From Metabacillus sediminilitoris (GTDB taxonomy: Bacteria; Bacillota; Bacilli; Bacillales; Bacillaceae), in assembly GCF_009720625.1 (NCBI RefSeq), contig NZ_CP046266.1, positions 4,817,501-4,881,500 of the forward strand: DNA of 64,000 bases, read 5' to 3'. The notes below the pieces were generated by a model, which was not told the DNA's origin, made no database searches, and was given only the letters and a program-made list of their open reading frames with translations. The position numbers and the translations under genes were made by a program. Shown here piece by piece: positions 17,196 to 26,877 of this stretch (positions within the stretch are counted from its first letter, which is position 1; every line of letters begins with the position of its first letter).

Positions 17196-17756
17196 TCACA
17201 TATCTTTGACATGTAATTTTACTCTTTGCAGACGTTACGCATTCAATACGACAGATACTGAGCTAAAGGCCATTGCCGCACCGGCAAGCCAAGGAGCAAG
17301 AAAACCAAGCGCGGCAATTGGAATGTCAATTGTATTATAAGCAAAAGCCCAGAACAGATTTTGTTTAATATTGCGGATTGTTTTTTTACTCATTAAGATC
17401 GCTTCTGCTATACTCATTAAATTTCCCCGCATTAATGTGATATCAGCGGCTTTCATTGCAACAACACGATCTTGTGCTTGTAACTTTTTCATCTCTGCCG
17501 CTTTCCCTTCAGGCAGCACTTCCGCGATAAATGTGTTAATTCCTACTTCAGCGGCAATGGATCTAGCTGTTCGTTCATTATCACCAGGCATCATGACAAC
17601 CTCGAGACCCATTTTCTTTAAACGGTGGATTGCTTTTTTTAATGTTTCTTTCACTGTATCTGCCACAGCAACAATACCTGAATATTGTTCGTTGATTGCG
17701 ACGATCATCGCCGTTTTCCCCTTATCCTCAAGCAGTTCCATTTGTTGATGGGCATG
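17196..17756 (-). pseudogene. copA: Remnant of copper-exporting P1B ATPase CopA
   Basis: Only the C-terminal part of CopA remains, with three lesions. (1) Everything before HAHQQM is gone (HMA domains, six membrane helices, the CPC motif and the DKTGT phosphorylation site), and a TAG stop sits 7 codons upstream of the remnant ATG. (2) About 30 residues containing the essential GDGINDAPAL hinge are deleted in frame between two VAM repeats: the sequence runs [11 protein letters not shown]. (3) A TTA-to-TAA change after VVLNA cuts off the tail, which is still legible as RLQRVKL. It cannot transport copper. The reading frame from 17741 (168 aa) may be translated but should be inactive. Confidence 0.85.
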
Positions 17757-17826
17757 TTTCCTCTATTTATAATGTTTGAATGAATTTGAATGGGAAAATT
17801 AGTTGTATAATACTTTTGATATTTAT

Positions 17827-17855
17827 ATACTATACCCCTCTACGGTATAAGTCAA
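17827..17855 (-). promoter_or_regulatory. Copper operon promoter with CsoR-type operator in the spacer
   Basis: Minus strand: TTGACT (17855-17850), exactly 17 bp, TAGTAT (17832-17827). The spacer is occupied by the near-palindrome TATACC-N7-GGTATA containing TACCCC on the plus strand, the form of Bacillus CsoR operators. Bound CsoR would block polymerase directly. Confidence 0.75.
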
Positions 17856-17947
17856 TGTGGAGAAACAATTTTTTTTTCCTCATTCACGTATCAAATCGTC
17901 AGCTAGTCTATATAAATAGTAAAAAAACATAGAACAGAGGGATTTCT

Positions 17948-18277
17948 TTGAAATCGATCATTTTACTTTTATCATCCATGATTTTGTTAGCCGGGTGTGG
18001 TACATCTAAACAAACGAATGTGGAAACAAATAGCAGTGTGAATACAGGACAAGGAAAGGAACAATCACTTATTACTGCAAAAGCAATATATGTAGGACTC
18101 ATCGATACGCATTCTATCGAAGTCATCATTGATGATAAACCAATTGCCTTGCAAATTAATCAAGAACAAATGAAGATACTCGAATCACTAAAAACGAATG
18201 AAAAGCTATCCATTACGTATTTCTATAATGAAGAAACCACTCAGAACATTTTAGAAAAAGTTGAAATTATTCAATGA
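17948..18277 (+). CDS. Small lipoprotein of unknown function
   Basis: Predicted lipoprotein of 109 residues. The signal peptide ends in LLAGC, so Cys17 is lipidated and the mature part is outside the membrane. A Ser/Thr/Asn-rich linker is followed by about 70 residues predicted as a small beta-rich domain. No family recognised. TTG start at 17948, about 6 nt from GAGGGA. Divergent from the copper operon promoter, 93 bp away, but no copper ligands are evident in the mature domain. Confidence 0.72.
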   Translation: MKSIILLLSSMILLAGCGTSKQTNVETNSSVNTGQGKEQSLITAKAIYVGLIDTHSIEVIIDDKPIALQINQEQMKILESLKTNEKLSITYFYNEETTQNILEKVEIIQ

Positions 18278-18330
18278 AGTGAGGGTAATCGAATTAAGTC
18301 CTTCACTCCCTTCATTAGGCCTAATACAAA

Positions 18331-18366
18331 AAGGAGCTGACATTTAATAAATTGCCAGCTCCTAAA
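18331..18366 (-). terminator. Hairpin terminator
   Basis: Stem AGGAGCTG.CA / TG.CAGCTCCT, then TTTTT on the minus strand. It would end the gene remnant at 18382-18612. Confidence 0.65.
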
Positions 18367-18381
18367 ACTTATTCCATCATT

Positions 18382-18612
18382 TCAAGTCAATGGTTTATCT
18401 ATTCCTAACTCTTCCATTATCTTTTCTTTTGTTTTACCATCTGTTTCAATTCCAGCTTCTTCAGCGTTTTTAATAAGAATGTCATTCATTGGGCCGCCTT
18501 CACCCATTTGAGGTCTATTTTTATTTAATTCTTCCTTCACTTCTTCAACTGTCTTTCCCTCTGTATCAATCTCAACTTTCTGTGCCGAGTAAATAAAAAA
18601 GCACTGCGTCAT
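18382..18612 (-). pseudogene. Truncated gene remnant with a duplicated GKT-rich motif
   Basis: The open frame (76 codons) holds two related units, EIDTEGKTVEEVKEEL and GIETDGKTKEKIMEEL, as in small secreted repeat proteins of Bacillus. The first ten codons come from the terminator hairpin of the neighbouring gene, and there is no ribosome site, so the natural N-terminus (probably a signal peptide) is missing. It still has its own terminator. Most likely a decayed gene; function unknown. Confidence 0.5.
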
Positions 18613-18623
18613 ACAGTGCTTTT
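18595..18623 (-). terminator. Terminator of the DUF3817 gene
   Basis: Stem AAAAGCACTG / CAGTGCTTTT with a 7-nt loop and a T run on the minus strand, 23 bp behind the stop codon. Confidence 0.8.
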
Positions 18624-18645
18624 ACGGGATCAAGAAAAAGCTAGC

Positions 18646-18936
18646 TTATTCCTTCGTTTTTAATTGTTTATCTAAATAAAACGTACCAAATGGGATAAAC
18701 GATAAAAATACGGCCCATACTCCCCATAAAACAGACCAATGCTTTCTAAATTTCACAATGGCTACCATAATGACGAATGAAACAAATAGGAAACCGTGCA
18801 GACCACCGACAATGGTGACGGCAATTGGGAAATCTAGAAAATACTTTAAGGGCATTGCTATTATGAGAAGTACTAAATAAGAAATCCCCTCCAGAATTCC
18901 AAAAAACCGTAATAATCCTACAGATGTGTTAAACAT
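18646..18936 (-). CDS. DUF3817 integral membrane protein (YdzA-like)
   Basis: Small membrane protein (96 aa) with three hydrophobic helices (about 7-29, 36-60 and 68-88). The pattern LRFFGILEGISYLVLL...HGFLF is typical of the DUF3817 family, which includes B. subtilis YdzA. Members are widespread in Firmicutes and Actinobacteria without an assigned function. It ends in a short charged cytoplasmic tail. Monocistronic with its own terminator. Confidence 0.85.
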   Translation of the reverse strand: MFNTSVGLLRFFGILEGISYLVLLIIAMPLKYFLDFPIAVTIVGGLHGFLFVSFVIMVAIVKFRKHWSVLWGVWAVFLSFIPFGTFYLDKQLKTKE

Positions 18937-19121
18937 CTCATCAACTCCAATTTATAGCTTTCATACTCATTATTATACATCCAACAAGCTAGGAGACTAA
19001 GATATTCTTTGACATTTTCATAACAGTTTTAAGACGAGACTTATTACGCCGTCCCCTTACTACAGGTTAAATAAGATAAAGCTGTCCTGTATTTCCCCTA
19101 CTAATATTGGAGGTGTTTGTG

Positions 19122-19371
19122 ATGAATATTTTAAGTAACTATCGTTTAGAAGAAACAGAATGGAGCTGTCCTTACCCTTTATATTTCTGATTTTGACACT
19201 GAATTTTCAACTGAATTAGGTACACAATTAACAACTTATAGACAAGATGAAATTAGTAAGTATGCACAACAACTTTTTCCTAATATAAAAATAAAACTCT
19301 TTTTTAAACAATTGACAAAATCAAAAACCTTCCTATTCATAAAAAATAAAAGAGGTTTGACTATTCAATAG
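19122..19371 (+). pseudogene. Frameshifted and truncated small gene
   Basis: A good ribosome site (GGAGGTG, 7 nt) precedes ATG 19122, which opens MNILSNYRLEETEW and stops at a TGA after 22 codons. From about 19160 a different frame continues the protein sense (AVLTLYISDFDTEFSTELG) for about 70 codons, so one frameshift splits the gene. The end runs into the terminator of the RND gene, meaning the 3' part is also lost. The opening resembles the N-terminal domain of a Bacillus protein I cannot name with certainty. Confidence 0.6.
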
Positions 19372-19382
19372 CCAAACCTCTT
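19341..19382 (-). terminator. Terminator of the RND exporter gene
   Basis: Long stem AAGAGGTTTG.CTATT / AATAG.CAAACCTCTT, followed on the minus strand by a T-rich run, 12 bp from the stop codon. Confidence 0.85.
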
Positions 19383-19394
19383 AAACTTATTCTA

Positions 19395-22300
19395 TTAACC
19401 AGCTAATGTTTCACCGTTTTTTTCAGCTTTTAATCTTTGTCTTTTTGCCTTTTTGAAGTGCAGCAGTTCATAAATAACAGGGATAACGACTAGCGTTAAT
19501 AATGTTGCTACACTCAATCCACCTATTACAACGATGGCCAGACTTGCAGAAACAAGGTTGCCCATTTCAGCTTCTTTAAATAGTAATGGAAGCATGGCGG
19601 AAATGGTTGCAACGGCCGTCATAATGATTGGGCGCATTCGGATTGTCGCAGCTTCAACTAATGCATCTCTAATAATCATTGTTTGTTCATTTTGTTTTAC
19701 CCGGTCAAGCAGAACGATGGCATTTGTTACAACAATACCGATTAGCATTAACGCACCAAGCAGTGCCGTAACATCAACAGTAATACCGCTTATAACGATT
19801 CCTAATATTGCCCCGATTGCTGCTAATGGTAAGGAGAAGAGAATAGCAATTGGTGCTCGGATTGTTTTAAATGTAATGACCATAATTAAGAACACAATTC
19901 CAATCGATGCAAGCATCGTCATAAATAAATCATTAAATTCACTAGCCTGGTCGACACTTGCTCCACCTACAAGAACCTCGACGTTATCAGGGAGTTCTAA
20001 GCCATCAACCGTTTTATCACCATAAATCTTTTTATTTACTTCTTCTGAAATCGTTGATAGTTTTTCAGGATCAACTGTCGCTGTTACCCTTACATATTGC
20101 TCGCCGTCTTTGTGGAATGTGCTAGTAGGTTCTTCTGTTTCCTTTAACTCCGCTACTTTAGCAATGGTCGTCATACCATTTGCTGTCATGATTGGAACAT
20201 TTGATAATTCTTTTTCTGTTTCAGGATTGAAGACTGGTTCCAGCATGACCATTGTTTGCAGGTCATTTATTTCAATCGTACCAAGTGGTGTTTTGTTAAG
20301 CATGACTGCTGCTTGTTGGGCAACTTGATCAGCTTTGGCTAACCCAGGATCAACGACGAATGAATAAACTGTTTTTGTTTCTTCTTGGTTGGAAGTTACT
20401 TTCTCAACTCCCTCTATCTCTTCTATTTCAGCTTGAACATTTTCCGAGACATTGATGAGTTCAACGACATCATCACCGATGACATCAATTGTGATAGAAG
20501 TTGCTCCTCCTCCCATTATTGTAGCTTCAGTCGCTTCTAATGTCGCATCTTTATATTCATCCTTTTGGGTATTGATGGTTTCGATAAATGCTCCCATATC
20601 AGCATCAGCTTTTAATGTTGTCAAAATTTGCGTTTCTGTAGGACTGCCGACTTCACCATACTTTGCGGCATCTTCAGAGTTTCCAAGTTGCAAATAAACA
20701 TTATCAATGCCATCTTGTTTTAAAATATACTCTTCAAGCTTTATAGACTCTTCTTTTACTTTTTCAATCGGTGTTTCATTAGGATACTCCAATGAAACAA
20801 AGACATAATCCGCTTTTGTTTTGTCTACAGACCCTTTAGGGAGCATGATATAAGCTCCAATTGACCCGCAAAACAGGATCAATGCTGTTAAAACAACAAT
20901 CCATTTATGATTTAATGACCATGTTAAAAATTTCTCAAAACGAGCCGATGGTTTATGCTCTTTTATTTTCGCATTTTTAAGAAGACCTGCACTCATAAGC
21001 GGCACTACTGTTAAAGCAACAAGTAATGAAGCTAATAACGAGTAGGTAATCGTTAAGGCAAAAGGAAGCATAAAGTCCTGTAAGCTGCCGCTTAATAATC
21101 CTAATGGCAGAAAGACTGCAACAGTTGTTAGGGTTGATGATGTGATTGCTGAGCCAACTTCCTTCGTTGCTTCAATCACCATTTTGACTGAGAAATTTTC
21201 CGTTTGTGCTCTTCTAAAAATATTTTCAATCACAACGATACTATCATCTACAAGACGTCCAACTGCAACGGCCACACCGCCTAGCGTTAAAATATTTAAG
21301 GTCACTCCAGATTGAGCTAGCAGGAATAAGGTAAATCCTAATGAAAGCGGAATGGATACAATCGTAATTAACGTCGAACGAAGATTACGTAAGAAAAGCA
21401 TAATCACAATTGTTGCAAAAAGGGCTCCTAGTAAGACTTCCTTCATCATACTTTGAACAGATGATTCTACCGTATCAGCAGTCGACAAAATCACATTTGT
21501 TTCTAAGTTATCATACTTGTCATTTACTTCTTGAGAAACTTTTTTCGCTTCTTTACTTATTGTGACAGCATTTGAATTGCTGTCTTTCGTAATAACGAAT
21601 GTTAATGCATCATGGCCATTTACTTTCGTAAGATTGTTTTCTTGCTTTTCTATCGTAATACTTGCAACATCCTTGAGTGGTATAGATGGAAGAATCTCAG
21701 TATTCTCTAGCTTTTCAACTGTATTAAGATCACCAACAACTTTGATATTGGATGTTTTCCCATCTACATTCTTTTCACCTACTGCGGTAGCAATGTTTTG
21801 CCCTTGCAGCAATGGCATGATATGTTCAATCGAGACCTTTTTTTCCGCCATTTTCTTTTCATCTAACTCAACCGATACATATGATGGAATTGTTCCATTG
21901 GTTTGAATATCTGCAACACCATCAATATTTTTGAAATAAGGGACAATCTCATCCTTTGCATATTGAATGGTTTCAGGATTAATGCCTTTATCAAAAGTTA
22001 ACGAAATGTATGATACTGGAATCATAGATGTATTCAATTGAACGATATTCGGCTTCATTACATTATCAGGTAATTGAACATTTGCTAACGCATCTTCAAT
22101 CTCACGCTTTGCTTCTTTCTTATCTACACTTGATTCAAGATGAATATCGACTGAGGAATAACCATCACCTGTTGTTGAAAACACGTTCACTTTTCCATTT
22201 ACACGATCGACAGCCTCTTCAATCGGGGTTGTTACTTGTTCCTCCATTGAACTCGCATCTAAACCTTCGCCAACTATTACAACTGAAATAAATGGTTGAT

Positions 22301-22424
22301 CAGCTGAAGGTAAAAATTCCATTGGTAAGCGAAAATAACTTAATACTCCCATTACCAAAACAAGCAAAGACATAATGGCTACTGCAGCTTTGTTCTTAAA
22401 AGACCATTTTGTAAACCAAGACAT
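19395..22424 (-). CDS. RND-family efflux permease (AcrB/SwrC-like)
   Basis: Proton-driven multidrug or lipopeptide exporter of 1009 residues, the standard RND length. Topology is TM1 (about 14-33), a large extracellular porter domain, TM2-6 (about 320-500), a short cytoplasmic link, TM7, a second porter domain and TM8-12. The proton-relay Asp pair is visible in VAVGRLVDDSIVVIENI. B. subtilis SwrC (surfactin resistance) is the best known Bacillus member; no adaptor gene is adjacent. I start at ATG 22424, 10 nt from GGAAGGAG, which removes 11 residues from the longest frame. Substrate unknown. Confidence 0.92.
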   Translation of the reverse strand: MSWFTKWSFKNKAAVAIMSLLVLVMGVLSYFRLPMEFLPSADQPFISVVIVGEGLDASSMEEQVTTPIEEAVDRVNGKVNVFSTTGDGYSSVDIHLESSVDKKEAKREIEDALANVQLPDNVMKPNIVQLNTSMIPVSYISLTFDKGINPETIQYAKDEIVPYFKNIDGVADIQTNGTIPSYVSVELDEKKMAEKKVSIEHIMPLLQGQNIATAVGEKNVDGKTSNIKVVGDLNTVEKLENTEILPSIPLKDVASITIEKQENNLTKVNGHDALTFVITKDSNSNAVTISKEAKKVSQEVNDKYDNLETNVILSTADTVESSVQSMMKEVLLGALFATIVIMLFLRNLRSTLITIVSIPLSLGFTLFLLAQSGVTLNILTLGGVAVAVGRLVDDSIVVIENIFRRAQTENFSVKMVIEATKEVGSAITSSTLTTVAVFLPLGLLSGSLQDFMLPFALTITYSLLASLLVALTVVPLMSAGLLKNAKIKEHKPSARFEKFLTWSLNHKWIVVLTALILFCGSIGAYIMLPKGSVDKTKADYVFVSLEYPNETPIEKVKEESIKLEEYILKQDGIDNVYLQLGNSEDAAKYGEVGSPTETQILTTLKADADMGAFIETINTQKDEYKDATLEATEATIMGGGATSITIDVIGDDVVELINVSENVQAEIEEIEGVEKVTSNQEETKTVYSFVVDPGLAKADQVAQQAAVMLNKTPLGTIEINDLQTMVMLEPVFNPETEKELSNVPIMTANGMTTIAKVAELKETEEPTSTFHKDGEQYVRVTATVDPEKLSTISEEVNKKIYGDKTVDGLELPDNVEVLVGGASVDQASEFNDLFMTMLASIGIVFLIMVITFKTIRAPIAILFSLPLAAIGAILGIVISGITVDVTALLGALMLIGIVVTNAIVLLDRVKQNEQTMIIRDALVEAATIRMRPIIMTAVATISAMLPLLFKEAEMGNLVSASLAIVVIGGLSVATLLTLVVIPVIYELLHFKKAKRQRLKAEKNGETLAG

Positions 22425-22776
22425 AACATGTTTACTCCTTCCAATTTTTGAATTCATACAAACTGTATCGTTATAACTACAGTCCTTATTCTAATAACAA
22501 AAAGTGGAAGCGTTAAATGACTTAAGGTGTAAACTTCTCTAAGACTTAAGACGTATTCTCATTCATTTGAACAGACGTAAGATGTCATTCAATTCAACAA
22601 TAACCATGGCCATTTAAGAACAAAATAACATTCAATTATTTAAAAGAGTGAACAATTATGTTTTTGAACATGAAAAGAAAAAATTGGGGGTATATCCATT
22701 ACTCATTTTATGGTATCTTATAATATGGTAACGTACTAAAGCGAAATTATATTAAGATAAAAGAGGGGTTTTCAGA
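22425..22776. other. Intergenic region without a recognisable gene
   Basis: 352 bp between divergent genes. It contains short imperfect direct repeats (GACTTAAGGTG, GACTTAAGACG, GACGTAAGATG at about 22520-22580) of unknown meaning and a TATAAT at 22719-22724 that may serve the amino-acid transporter operon; no good -35 box was seen. Confidence 0.5.
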
Positions 22777-23550
22777 ATGAAACGTTTTGCAACTATTATT
22801 CTAGCAATTGCAGCGATATTCTCACTACTTGCAGCATGCTCAAAACCTGAGGAGAAAAAAGACAATACACTTGTAATTGGTATTGACGATAAATTTGCAC
22901 CGATGGGATTTAGAGATGAGAATAACGAAATTGTTGGTTTTGATATTGACTTAGCCAAAGCAGCTGCTGAAAAAATGGGAGTAACGGCTAAATTTCAACC
23001 AATTGACTGGAAGACAAAGGAATCAGAACTAAGCAGTGGACGCATTGATCTTATTTGGAACGGATATACCATTACTGATGAACGTAAAGAAAAAGTTCTT
23101 TTCACAAAACCTTATTTAAAAAATTCACAGGTAGTAGTCACTTTAGCTGATTCAGACCTGACAAAACTAGATGATTTAGAAGGCAAAGCAGTTGGTCTAC
23201 AATCTCTTTCTTCAGCATCTGATGCCTTAAACGCTAATCCTGTAAAATCAAAAATCAAGACAGTTACCGAGTTTTCCGACAATGTCTTGGCACTAAGCGA
23301 CCTAAAATCTGGACGTGTAGATGCAGTCGTTATTGATGAAGTGGTTATTAAGTATTACATGTCTAAAGAAGAAGGCACATTTAAGCTTCTAGATGAATCA
23401 CTTGCACCAGAAGAATATGGAATAGGTGTTAAAAAAGGCAACGAAGCTCTGTTAGAGAAATTACAAAAAGCACTAGATGAAATGAATGAGGACGGAACCT
23501 CAGCTGAAATTTCAAAAGAGTGGTTTGGCGAAGATAAGGTATTAAAGTAA
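22777..23550 (+). CDS. Polar amino-acid ABC transporter substrate-binding lipoprotein
   Basis: Extracellular binding protein (257 aa, SBP_bac_3 family). The signal peptide ends in LLAAC, with Cys21 lipidated. The ligand domain begins LVIGIDDKFAPMGF and contains the family signature GFDIDLAKAAAEKMG. Candidates are cystine, glutamine, arginine or histidine; the sequence alone does not decide. RBS GAGGGG precedes the ATG. First gene of a three-gene importer, with the permease 160 bp downstream behind a hairpin. Confidence 0.93.
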   Translation: MKRFATIILAIAAIFSLLAACSKPEEKKDNTLVIGIDDKFAPMGFRDENNEIVGFDIDLAKAAAEKMGVTAKFQPIDWKTKESELSSGRIDLIWNGYTITDERKEKVLFTKPYLKNSQVVVTLADSDLTKLDDLEGKAVGLQSLSSASDALNANPVKSKIKTVTEFSDNVLALSDLKSGRVDAVVIDEVVIKYYMSKEEGTFKLLDESLAPEEYGIGVKKGNEALLEKLQKALDEMNEDGTSAEISKEWFGEDKVLK

Positions 23551-23663
23551 GTAAAAGCACCTTTATCAACCTATGGGGCTCGAGGAGCTTGCGCTTAAGC
23601 TGAATGTCTTGCACCATCAACAGTATAAAAATTTATCATTCATGAACAAGTAAAAATAAGGCG

Positions 23664-23696
23664 AACAGGATTTCCTTTGGAAACCCTGTTTTGTTT
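23664..23696 (+). terminator. Intra-operon hairpin between binding protein and permease
   Basis: Stem AACAGG.TTTCC / GGAAA.CCTGTT followed by TTTTGTTTTGG, just before the permease ribosome site. It probably attenuates read-through so that more binding protein than permease is made. A fragment resembling repeat family A (GGGGCTCGAGGAGCTTGCGCTT) lies just upstream. Confidence 0.55.
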
Positions 23697-23710
23697 TGGA
23701 GGAAACACTC

Positions 23711-24370
23711 ATGTCAGTAGAATATTTCAATTCAATACTTAAGCCAATGCTCGAAGGAGCTCAGGCGACAGTCCTCTTGTTTTTGATTGCCATTGTGGTG
23801 TCAATTCCACTGGGCTTTCTACTAACCCTTGCTGTAAAAAGCAGCATTAAGCCTGTATCTTGGCTCGCCCAGATTTACATTTATTTGATGCGGGGTACAC
23901 CGCTTTTACTACAGCTTTTATTTATTTGCTTCGGCTTGCCAATGATTCCAGTCATTGGAGAATATTTGGTTTTGGATCGCTTTGTTGCAGCCTGCTTGGG
24001 CTTTATTTTGAATTATGCTGCATATTTTGCTGAGATCTTCCGTGGTGGTCTATTGTCAATTGATAAAGGTCAATATGAAGCATCAAAAGTACTTGGCTTG
24101 AATAAATGGCAGACGATGACACGAATTATCCTGCCGCAAATGTTCCGTGTTGCTCTTCCTGCCGTGTCGAATGAATCAGTGACTTTGGTCAAAGATACCG
24201 CGCTGCTCTATGCTGTTGCTGTTCCGGAATTGTTACACTTTGCCCAGACTGCTGTGAACCGTGATTTTACGATCATGCCTTTCTTTTTAGCAGGCGTTAT
24301 TTATCTGATCATGACGATTATTTTAACGATGTTCTTTAAATGGCTCGAACGACGATTCAAATTTGAATAA
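23711..24370 (+). CDS. Polar amino-acid ABC transporter permease
   Basis: HisM/GlnP-type inner-membrane permease of 219 residues with about five helices. It carries the family EAA loop (QYEASKVLGLNKWQTMTRIILPQ), which docks with the ATPase, and the RGTPLLLQL segment typical of the N-terminal half. ATG 23711 is 8 nt from GGAGG; a longer TTG form has no site. A single permease gene means a homodimer. It sits between the binding protein and the ATPase. Confidence 0.93.
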   Translation: MSVEYFNSILKPMLEGAQATVLLFLIAIVVSIPLGFLLTLAVKSSIKPVSWLAQIYIYLMRGTPLLLQLLFICFGLPMIPVIGEYLVLDRFVAACLGFILNYAAYFAEIFRGGLLSIDKGQYEASKVLGLNKWQTMTRIILPQMFRVALPAVSNESVTLVKDTALLYAVAVPELLHFAQTAVNRDFTIMPFFLAGVIYLIMTIILTMFFKWLERRFKFE

Positions 24371-24385
24371 GAAGGAGTTGTGTAT

Positions 24386-25132
24386 GTGGCTATCATAAAA
24401 GTATCTAACCTCAAAAAATCATATGGCGAGTTAGAAGTTTTAAAAAAGATTAGTTTTGAAGTAAATAAAAACGATGTGGTTGCAGTAATTGGTCCCTCCG
24501 GCTCTGGGAAAAGCACAATGCTCCGCAGTCTCATTCACCTTGAAGAAATTAACGGCGGAAGCATCAACGTATCCGACGAATATCTGGTGAAAGATGGGAT
24601 CTACTCAAAGCCACAGGAGATCAAGCATATCACCTCCAAAATGGGAATGGTCTTTCAACATTTCAATCTCTTTCCACACCTTACTGTTAAAGAAAATCTG
24701 GAGATTGCTCCTAAAATGGTAAAGAATGAAACAAAAGAAATAATCCAGAAACGCAGCAGTGAGATTCTGCAAAAGGTTGGTCTTTCTGATCGTGCAACAG
24801 CTTACCCTGCCAATCTTTCGGGCGGTCAAAAACAGCGAGTAGCGATTGCTCGAGCACTTATGATGAACCCTGAAATCTTGCTATTTGATGAACCAACTTC
24901 GGCATTGGATCCAGAATTGACCGGCGAAGTATTACAGGTAATGAAGGATTTGGCTGAAGAGCACATGACGATGATTGTAGTGACACATGAGATGGGATTC
25001 GCGAAGGAAGTGGCAAATAAGGCCATTTTCATGGACGATGGAGAAATTATCGAATCTGGGCATCCAGATGAATTATTTATAAATCCTCAATTTGACAGAA
25101 CAAAAGCATTTTTAAGCAAAAGTTTAAAATAA
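24386..25132 (+). CDS. Polar amino-acid ABC transporter ATPase
   Basis: GlnQ/HisP-type ATPase of 248 residues. Walker [10 protein letters not shown], signature LSGGQKQR, Walker [15 protein letters not shown] and the H-loop VVTHEM are all present. GTG start at 24386, 8 nt from AGGAG; the GTG at 24380 is too close to the site. It powers the permease encoded 15 bp upstream. A terminator follows. Confidence 0.94.
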   Translation: MAIIKVSNLKKSYGELEVLKKISFEVNKNDVVAVIGPSGSGKSTMLRSLIHLEEINGGSINVSDEYLVKDGIYSKPQEIKHITSKMGMVFQHFNLFPHLTVKENLEIAPKMVKNETKEIIQKRSSEILQKVGLSDRATAYPANLSGGQKQRVAIARALMMNPEILLFDEPTSALDPELTGEVLQVMKDLAEEHMTMIVVTHEMGFAKEVANKAIFMDDGEIIESGHPDELFINPQFDRTKAFLSKSLK

Positions 25133-25470
25133 TTCGTGCCATTGCTATTGACTACATTCATAAAATATTAAATGGAAAATAGGGTGTTTTAAAAAATCGT
25201 TTTTACGAATTTTTAAGACACCCTTCTTTACTGATGGTAATTCTAGTGAGCTACAAACTGCATTTTGACAAATTCTAATCGCTAAGGTTTCCACCTTCTG
25301 TAATCGAAGAAAACCACAATGAAGACAACAAGATACGTATTATTTCTTTTTAATCAATTGAACAGTATTAAATCTTTATAGATTAGAGAACAGTTATTTT
25401 AAGAGTTTTAGTTTTTAGCACATTAAGAATGATTCCATTTGATATTTTATAATTTTTAAGTTAATTTTGA
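25133..25470 (+). terminator. Gene-free region with the ABC operon terminator at 25181-25230
   Basis: The hairpin AGGGTGT.TTAAAAA.TCG / CGA.TTTTTAA.ACACCCT with a trailing T-rich tract ends the importer operon. The remaining 240 bp are A/T-rich, contain no credible ORF, and show nothing else I can name. Confidence 0.65.
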
Positions 25471-26790
25471 CTAATTTTCAAATTCCTCCTTTAGTGTCAA
25501 TTTTTTATTTAACCTAGGAATATACATGACTAGGAAGGCGGATCGTCCAATAGTATAAACGATGAAAGCAAGCCATAGACCATGATTATGCCAGACAGGG
25601 GTTGCTGTAACTTGTAGGATGATAAAGACAATCATTGCGTAAATCATCGAGTTTCGAACGGGAGCAATTTCAGTGGCTCCTGTAAAGACACCGTAAATGA
25701 TAAGGCCAAAACAAGCAACAAAAGGGTAAATAATAAGCCAAGCACCATACTTGGTCGAAAGTTCAATTACACTAGGTAAATTCGTAAAAAGTCCAATAAT
25801 CTGTTCTTGAAATAATCCATAGGCACAAGCGATGATAAGAGCAATAATTATCGACCATTGCCAAGATAAAGTAAGTGTTTTTTTATATAGTTTTTCGTCA
25901 TTTGATCCTACCGCTTTCCCTACTAGAATACTAGAGGCGTTCGCAAATCCATCAAAGAAATAAGCCATTATGTAATGAATTTGAAATAATACAGCATTGG
26001 CAGCAAGAAATTCTGTTCCAAACGAAGCGCCTTTTGCTGTAAACATATTAAAAACGACTAATAAACAAATTGTTCGAATAAACAAATCCTTGTTAACATG
26101 AAACATCTTTTTCATAGACTGTGTATCTATAAGCGCATGAATGGATGGTATTTTCCATTTAAAAGGTAATATTCTCCACACAATGATTATTCCTATTAAG
26201 AAAGCTGTGATTTCAGCAATCAAGGTGGCCATAGCGACCCCTTTTACGGCAAAAGAAAAGCCATGAACAAAAAGTATGGCCAAGATCATATTTAACATAT
26301 TCATTAACACTTGTAAAAATAAAGCTTCTTTAATCTTGTCCATCCCCATTAACCAACCAAGAATAACGTAGTTCATCAAAGTGAATGGAGCTCCCCAAAT
26401 TCGAATCCGAAAATATTCAGCTGCAAACTGACTTACATCAGAATCAGGTGCAATCAATGTAAGAGCCGAATATTCGATTGGCCATTGTAAGAAAATAAAA
26501 CACAGGCCTACAAGTAGGGCTAATAAAAAGGGACGAGATAAAGCAAGAACTTCTTGAACTGAATCGCTTGCCCCGTTAGCTTGTGCGGCAAAAGCAGATG
26601 TGCTGACCCGTAAAAACCCGAATACCCAATACAAAGTATTAAAAATAAGGGTCCCAACAGCAACACCGCCAATATAAGCTGGATCAGGCAGTTGCCCGAC
26701 CACGGCTGTATCTACAGCCCCTAATAAGGGCTGTGTCATCGTTGAGATCGTTAGAGGTATCGCTAAAGCAAGATATGTACGATGATTCAT
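25471..26790 (-). CDS. MATE-family efflux transporter (DinF-like)
   Basis: Multidrug/toxin extrusion protein of 439 residues with 12 predicted helices in two homologous halves. The N-terminal motif ALAIPLTISTMTQPLLGAVDTAVVGQL is typical of the DinF branch. Probably a Na+ or H+ antiporter exporting organic cations or metabolites; the substrate is unknown. RBS AAGGAGGAG precedes the ATG. Stands alone, facing the nik-type operon across a repeat. Sequence intact. Confidence 0.93.
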   Translation of the reverse strand: MNHRTYLALAIPLTISTMTQPLLGAVDTAVVGQLPDPAYIGGVAVGTLIFNTLYWVFGFLRVSTSAFAAQANGASDSVQEVLALSRPFLLALLVGLCFIFLQWPIEYSALTLIAPDSDVSQFAAEYFRIRIWGAPFTLMNYVILGWLMGMDKIKEALFLQVLMNMLNMILAILFVHGFSFAVKGVAMATLIAEITAFLIGIIIVWRILPFKWKIPSIHALIDTQSMKKMFHVNKDLFIRTICLLVVFNMFTAKGASFGTEFLAANAVLFQIHYIMAYFFDGFANASSILVGKAVGSNDEKLYKKTLTLSWQWSIIIALIIACAYGLFQEQIIGLFTNLPSVIELSTKYGAWLIIYPFVACFGLIIYGVFTGATEIAPVRNSMIYAMIVFIILQVTATPVWHNHGLWLAFIVYTIGRSAFLVMYIPRLNKKLTLKEEFEN

Positions 26791-26877
26791 CCGACTCTCC
26801 TCCTTGTAAATTAAAAATAATTCTTTTTCTAAAAGATTGTTAGTTTTAAAAAGGTTCTTTAAACAAAAAACGTTTAA

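Noticed and set aside
22425..22776. Possible regulatory array of GACTTAAG-like repeats
   Set aside because: Copies are short, unevenly spaced and diverged; not convincing as an operator array or CRISPR.
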